Assembly: GCA_002305505.1 (NCBI GenBank)
Contig: DBRC01000014.1
Location: 18,256-38,009, forward strand
Direction: 5' to 3'
Source: Prevotella sp. UBA1378
GTDB taxonomy: Bacteria; Bacteroidota; Bacteroidia; Bacteroidales; Bacteroidaceae
DNA length: 19,754 nucleotides
Shown: positions 16,901 through 19,754 of the stretch, in pieces
How the letters are laid out: the number at the start of each line of letters is the position of its first letter
How positions within the stretch are numbered: the stretch's first letter is position 1
The notes under the pieces: model-generated
Told to the model about the DNA's origin: nothing
The model's database searches: none
What the model saw: the letters and a program-made list of their open reading frames with translations, nothing else
Translations under genes and position numbers: made by a program

Positions 16901-19544
16901 TGAACTTCCGGTTCTCAAGGGTGCGGTTATTGTCTATGGTGCCGCTCTCCAGCAACTGGTTGCCCGAAATAACGGTATATACGATGTGCACATCCTCATC
17001 CGACGAACCTACCTGTACGGTTACGGGCTGCCCGTCGCGGGGGAACTGGTCGGACGATACATAAAACCAGTCGCGCGTATCTACGCAGGGCTTCCGGTCA
17101 TCGAGCCCGAAGACGACGACCTCCTGTTTAAGCGTGTCGGTGCCGCAAATGGCCTCTACCCGATGCTGTCCGCTCTTCAGCGCCCAGCTGCCAAGCCGAA
17201 TGGGCTTCCCTGTCTCGCCTTCCTGCCATTCCGCGCCGTCTATCCGGTAGCGCAAAGAGGTGGAAAGGTCTTGTCCCGCAGCATTACACTGGCGGAAGGT
17301 TACGGTCTTCAGGCTGTCTTTCAGTGCCTTATCGGGCAAGTCGCAAGTCAATACCGTGGGGCGGCTGCCCAACGGCACGCTCATTTCCCCGCTATGGCTC
17401 TCGCCGCCGGCGTCAGTAACATCGGCGCTCACCGTGAAGCGGTAGAACATCGGATGCGCCGTCTCCCGGCCTTCGGGCAGCGTCATCGGCATTTCCGCTG
17501 TAAACGTTCCGTCGGCAGCGGTCACGGTCTCGCCCGTGTTTATTATTTCTTCCTGCATACCTTTACCGACGTACCCACCGCTCCAGTAGCGCGAATACGC
17601 CATCCACCAGAAAGCCACGCGGCGTTTCACCGTATACACCACCTTTGCTCCCTGCACAGGTACACCCGCATAAGTAGAAGCCTTGCCTTTCACCGCCAGC
17701 GTATCGCCGGCTTCATAGCGTTCGGATACCTTGGGGAACTCCACTTGGAACGTCGGCCGTTTGTATTCTTCCACGCTGAATCCCGCTTCGCCCGTGCCCA
17801 CGCGCAACCTGAACCTGCCGTTCAGCGCGCCTGCCGGCAACACAAAGTCGGCGTAACACTTACCGTATCCGTCGGTGGTAAGCAGCTGCTCACCCACCAG
17901 TTTATTGTTTGTATCCCGCAGCTGGGCCGTAAGTTTCTTTCCGCCCACTGCTCTATAGTCTGTCACACTATTCCTTTCATACGCCACGGCCGCCATGCGC
18001 ACCGTCTGCCCCGGGCGGTAGATGCTGCGGTCGGTGTATACATTCACCGTCTCCACGCGGCGGCCGTCGTCATAATAGTAGAAACGCCCGTACGTGCCCG
18101 ATGCCGGACATGCCTTATCGTCAGGGGTATAGGCAAAGGCACGCCACGGCACTTGTTCCTGATAGCTGTACACAGCCTCGCCCTTGGCATCGCAGGTAAG
18201 CGTCACGGTTTTATTGTCCTGCCCGTTGTAGCCGCCTATCGTGAGCCTCACTTGAGCCCCGGCAATGGGCTGTCCTGTCGTGGCGTTTACCACCACATGG
18301 CGCTGGCGGCGGTCGGGCAGTTCTTCCGTAAGGCGCATCACGTCGCTCACGAAATAAAAGCTGCGTGCCATTTCGGTAGACGGACTTGTAGAAAACTCAA
18401 CGAGATAAACACCCACTGGCAGGGCTGGTAGCAGGAACGAGTCGGCATGCAACTGATAATCGGGCAGCCCGCCATAATGACGCGTCACGGTATAATCGCC
18501 CAACGGCCGCATCAGCGGCTTCAATTTCTTGTAATCGCCAGCATCTTCGGGATTCAGCCGGGTATCGGCGTCTACGGCTACGCGGTAAACGGCCATCGTC
18601 AGCGAGCGGATATTGCGCAGCTCCGTCAGCACCACTTGCTGTGCCACGCCGGGCCGCGTAACATGCTGTGCTATACGTGCCTGGAAGCAAGCTGCCGTAA
18701 GCCTTTTCTCTTCGTTACGCAGCACGTTGGCCCGTTTCCAGCCTCCCCATTTGCCAAGCGCATAGTGGATATAGCCTATCTTATCCTCTACCGTCACACC
18801 GCGGCAGATAAGCATATACTGATAACGCTCGATGGCCACCTCGCCTGCTTCGGGCAGGTCGCCATAGGCATTGATAAGCGAATCGAGCGAGAGCAGGTAA
18901 GCCGACTTGCGCAGCTCTTCGTTTCCTGCAGGACGCCTTTGCTTGAGATGTTCGAGCGATGTGAGACAGGCTGCCTGCCGCATGCCTGCCTGCTGATAGT
19001 AGCCGGCAAGCGTGCTGAAATCCTGCACTTCATATCCGATGACGCTTAACAGGTCGTCATTAAAAATACTGCTGTCGGTTCCTTTCACCACGAACGGCTC
19101 ATACTCGCCGGCCTTAGTGCGGGCAAGCAGCCCGGGCTGTTCCATGGCTCTCCTTGCATAGCGCCGGGATATCTCATGGGCATCGTCGGCATCTGTCCTT
19201 CCGTCGCGATAGATGCGGCAGAGCGCAGCGGCATAAACCGCCTTCAGCGCCGGACTGGCTGCCTTTTGCTCCTGCATTTCAATGCGTTGCAGTACGGGGG
19301 TCAGCGAATCGGGCGCTATGGCTGCGGCGAGCGTCAGGCGTTTCAGCGTGGCCTTAAGCAATTGGCCATAGGCTTTTTCTTTCTGCGCCTTGGCTGCAAT
19401 ACGGCCGACAACCTCGATCTGTGTCTTCGGCAGATCCTTATCCTCAGCATCCTGCACCTGTTTCCAAAGCACCGCATAGGTTTGTGCAAACGCCATGGCA
19501 GGCATCAAGGCTATCAAAAGCAATAGTTTTTTCCGCATCATCAT
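13959..19544 (-). CDS. Alpha-2-macroglobulin-like protein lacking the thioester cysteine
   Basis: 1861 residues from the ATG at 19544. A further in-frame ATG at 19595 lies inside the -33 promoter element and cannot be used; ATGs at 19541 and 19538 are also possible. Signal peptide MMMRKKLLLLIALMPAMAFA leaves Gln21. An alpha-helical N-terminal region (about 22-320) precedes macroglobulin domains, including VNVYTDRSIYRPGQTV (500-515). A low-complexity Ala/Gly/Glu/Met stretch (about 1047-1103) sits where the protease bait region is expected. ETAFFYPAAQTDGQGNVSLKF and LTTWRFMGIAHT follow, then an alpha-toroid domain (about 1310-1680; LPDGSWSWWQG at 1427-1437) and a C-terminal receptor-like domain. 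The CxEQ thioester site reads VIEQ (1328-1331), so covalent trapping is not expected. It is a predicted periplasmic protease inhibitor, soluble rather than lipid-anchored. Confidence 0.93.
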   Translation of the reverse strand: MMMRKKLLLLIALMPAMAFAQTYAVLWKQVQDAEDKDLPKTQIEVVGRIAAKAQKEKAYGQLLKATLKRLTLAAAIAPDSLTPVLQRIEMQEQKAASPALKAVYAAALCRIYRDGRTDADDAHEISRRYARRAMEQPGLLARTKAGEYEPFVVKGTDSSIFNDDLLSVIGYEVQDFSTLAGYYQQAGMRQAACLTSLEHLKQRRPAGNEELRKSAYLLSLDSLINAYGDLPEAGEVAIERYQYMLICRGVTVEDKIGYIHYALGKWGGWKRANVLRNEEKRLTAACFQARIAQHVTRPGVAQQVVLTELRNIRSLTMAVYRVAVDADTRLNPEDAGDYKKLKPLMRPLGDYTVTRHYGGLPDYQLHADSFLLPALPVGVYLVEFSTSPSTEMARSFYFVSDVMRLTEELPDRRQRHVVVNATTGQPIAGAQVRLTIGGYNGQDNKTVTLTCDAKGEAVYSYQEQVPWRAFAYTPDDKACPASGTYGRFYYYDDGRRVETVNVYTDRSIYRPGQTVRMAAVAYERNSVTDYRAVGGKKLTAQLRDTNNKLVGEQLLTTDGYGKCYADFVLPAGALNGRFRLRVGTGEAGFSVEEYKRPTFQVEFPKVSERYEAGDTLAVKGKASTYAGVPVQGAKVVYTVKRRVAFWWMAYSRYWSGGYVGKGMQEEIINTGETVTAADGTFTAEMPMTLPEGRETAHPMFYRFTVSADVTDAGGESHSGEMSVPLGSRPTVLTCDLPDKALKDSLKTVTFRQCNAAGQDLSTSLRYRIDGAEWQEGETGKPIRLGSWALKSGQHRVEAICGTDTLKQEVVVFGLDDRKPCVDTRDWFYVSSDQFPRDGQPVTVQVGSSDEDVHIVYTVISGNQLLESGTIDNNRTLENRKFTYKEEYGNGLLLTYAWVKQGQCYQHSAVIKRPLPDRELRMQWTTFRDRLTPGQKEEWTLKVVKPGGRPADAQLIATLYDKSLDQIMPHTWNFRLGSWLSQPHTGWRYTQWGSLYGSGRQAWKELPEQELSYNCFDNSLFSFYGYGRGWQFLGSSQAEPKLAAIRVRGAKPMAAKEAAIGAVGEQEELAASADMATAYSAAGNGAAEEMGAGSMDADGGQTGQVRENLNETAFFYPAAQTDGQGNVSLKFTLPESLTTWRFMGIAHTADMLTGMLEGEAVAKKDVMIQPNMPRFVRTGDKVQLSAKIFNTGEATAVGTARMQLIDPETETVVTEAAQPFNVAAGETGSVNFALQPDGNWPLLICRITAGGASFSDGEQHYLPVLPDRERVTVTVPFTQTAPGTHTVDIARLFPAGTKQQKLTVEYTNNPAWLVVQALPSVGSISDDNVIEQAAVYYANTIAALLIKQAPGIKAVFDRWRMEQGGETSLAGSLQKNEGLKDIVLNETPWVADADREAEQKSRMAGFFDETLIGHRLATAVGKLQKLQLPDGSWSWWQGMRGSFYMTVEVGRMLARLNAMAGKQQSTESMLGRAFGFMGKEIVKEVDRMKADAKKGVKPSFPGHHALQWLYICAIDGRKLPADVAAANAYLIGLMKKDIKQQTVYDKALSAIVLKHNGELARSREYVRSLKEYTVYTEEMGRYYDTPRAAYSWCDYKIPTEVMAIEAIHRITPGDQRTVEEMQRWLLQEKRTQAWDTPINSVNAVYAFLLGNNKALVAQEQAVLAIDGEPLELPQATAAIGYVKTAVNEPKGKVFTAGKTGTGTSWGAVYAQFMQNTQEVEQSGAGITVKREVFPVVPVHAAASRQMAENPSQPAVYNVGDRVRVRITIEAARDLDFVQVLDRRAACMEPVTQLSGFRNGAYCSPKDYSTNYYYDMLRKGKHVIETEYYIDRAGQYGTGTCTVQCAYAPEYRATAKSQTMTVK

Positions 19545-19565
19545 CAATTTAATTGTCTTTTGATG

Positions 19566-19596
19566 CAAAGTTACTAAAAATAACGGACAACGCAAA
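19566..19596 (-). promoter_or_regulatory. Promoter of the alpha-2-macroglobulin-DUF1573-meaB-ispH unit
   Basis: On the minus strand TTTG (19596-19593) is followed after 19 bases by TAACTTTG (19573-19566), a full match to the Bacteroidota promoter. Transcription should start near 19559, leaving about 15 bases before the ATG at 19544. This is the best evidence for the chosen start of the large gene. The three following genes have no room for promoters between them. Confidence 0.75.
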
Positions 19597-19641
19597 AAAT
19601 ATTCTCCTTATAATTAGCTGCTTCCGGTATTACTTTTAACC

Positions 19642-19723
19642 CGCCGGGATAAGGACATCACGTTAGTCCGGCCGGCGATGCCCTCTTTGCGCTGCGGCGG
19701 CATTGCTGTTGCAGCGCGGAGGG
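19642..19723. repeat. Two GC-rich inverted repeats upstream of the alpha-2-macroglobulin promoter
   Basis: CGCCGG (19642-19647) pairs with CCGGCG (19672-19677), and inside them GGAC (19653-19656) pairs with GTCC (19666-19669). Just after, CCCTC plus GCGCTGC (19681-19695, interrupted by TTT) pairs with GCAGCGC plus GAGGG (19711-19723, interrupted by G), with a 15-base loop. The surroundings are AT-rich, so the block stands out. It lies 46 bases and more upstream of the -33 element. It may belong to a gene beyond the right edge, be a terminator remnant, or be a dispersed repeat. I see no coding sequence in 19597-19754. Confidence 0.5.
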
Positions 19724-19754
19724 TTTACCGCCGTTTTGATTTTTGGCCATTTTT

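Noticed and set aside
16638..18431. A 597-codon open frame on the plus strand, antisense to the alpha-2-macroglobulin-like gene
   Set aside because: It is in codon register with the real gene, so its stops would need TTA, CTA or TCA codons in that gene, which are rare at this codon use. It has no family motif, promoter or leader.

Overview
The window reads as chromosomal DNA of a member of the Bacteroidota, most likely order Bacteroidales. The evidence is a PorQ homologue (type IX secretion), several TonB-dependent receptors, an energy transducer TonB, DUF1573 and large alpha-2-macroglobulin-like proteins, exact matches to the Bacteroidota promoter form (TTTG or TTG, about 20 bases, TAnnTTTG), AT-rich rather than Shine-Dalgarno leaders, and several signal peptides cut just before Gln. 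The lipoprotein N-terminus (cysteine followed by a Ser/Asn/Asp/Pro/Thr-rich stretch) has a Prevotella flavour, but the genus is not resolved.

Layout from left to right. (1) Positions 1-3221, minus strand: a von Willebrand A-domain lipoprotein followed by a TonB-dependent receptor that runs off the left edge; a long GC-rich hairpin lies between them. (2) Positions 3222-3849: a 628-base divergent regulatory region with a promoter on each side, a 10-bp-period triple repeat, a 14-bp dyad and a structured leader. (3) Positions 3850-6336, plus strand: a full-length TonB-dependent receptor with a Cys-x-x-Cys in its plug, ended by a perfect 15-bp hairpin. (4) Positions 6466-9163, minus strand: tonB, a polyprenyl diphosphate synthase and a TatD-family hydrolase in series, then tRNA-Ser(GGA). 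(5) Positions 9288-10933, plus strand: porQ and cmk, divergent from tonB. (6) Positions 10930-19544, minus strand: a tight four-gene unit of alpha-2-macroglobulin-like protein, DUF1573 protein, meaB and ispH with gaps of 6, 3 and 2 bases, driven by a consensus promoter that also fixes the start of the first gene. cmk and ispH converge with overlapping stop codons.

Functionally the window is envelope plus core metabolism. TonB supplies energy for outer-membrane receptors such as the two here, PorQ belongs to the type IX secretion machinery, and the alpha-2-macroglobulin-like protein is a predicted periplasmic protease trap. IspH and the prenyl synthase are successive parts of isoprenoid supply, Cmk serves nucleotide synthesis and MeaB protects the B12-dependent methylmalonyl-CoA mutase. 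No insertion sequence, CRISPR array, phage gene or recognised defence system is visible. The least explained parts are the VWA-lipoprotein/receptor pair, the regulatory region at 3222-3849, and GC-rich inverted repeats at 1394-1432 and 19642-19723.
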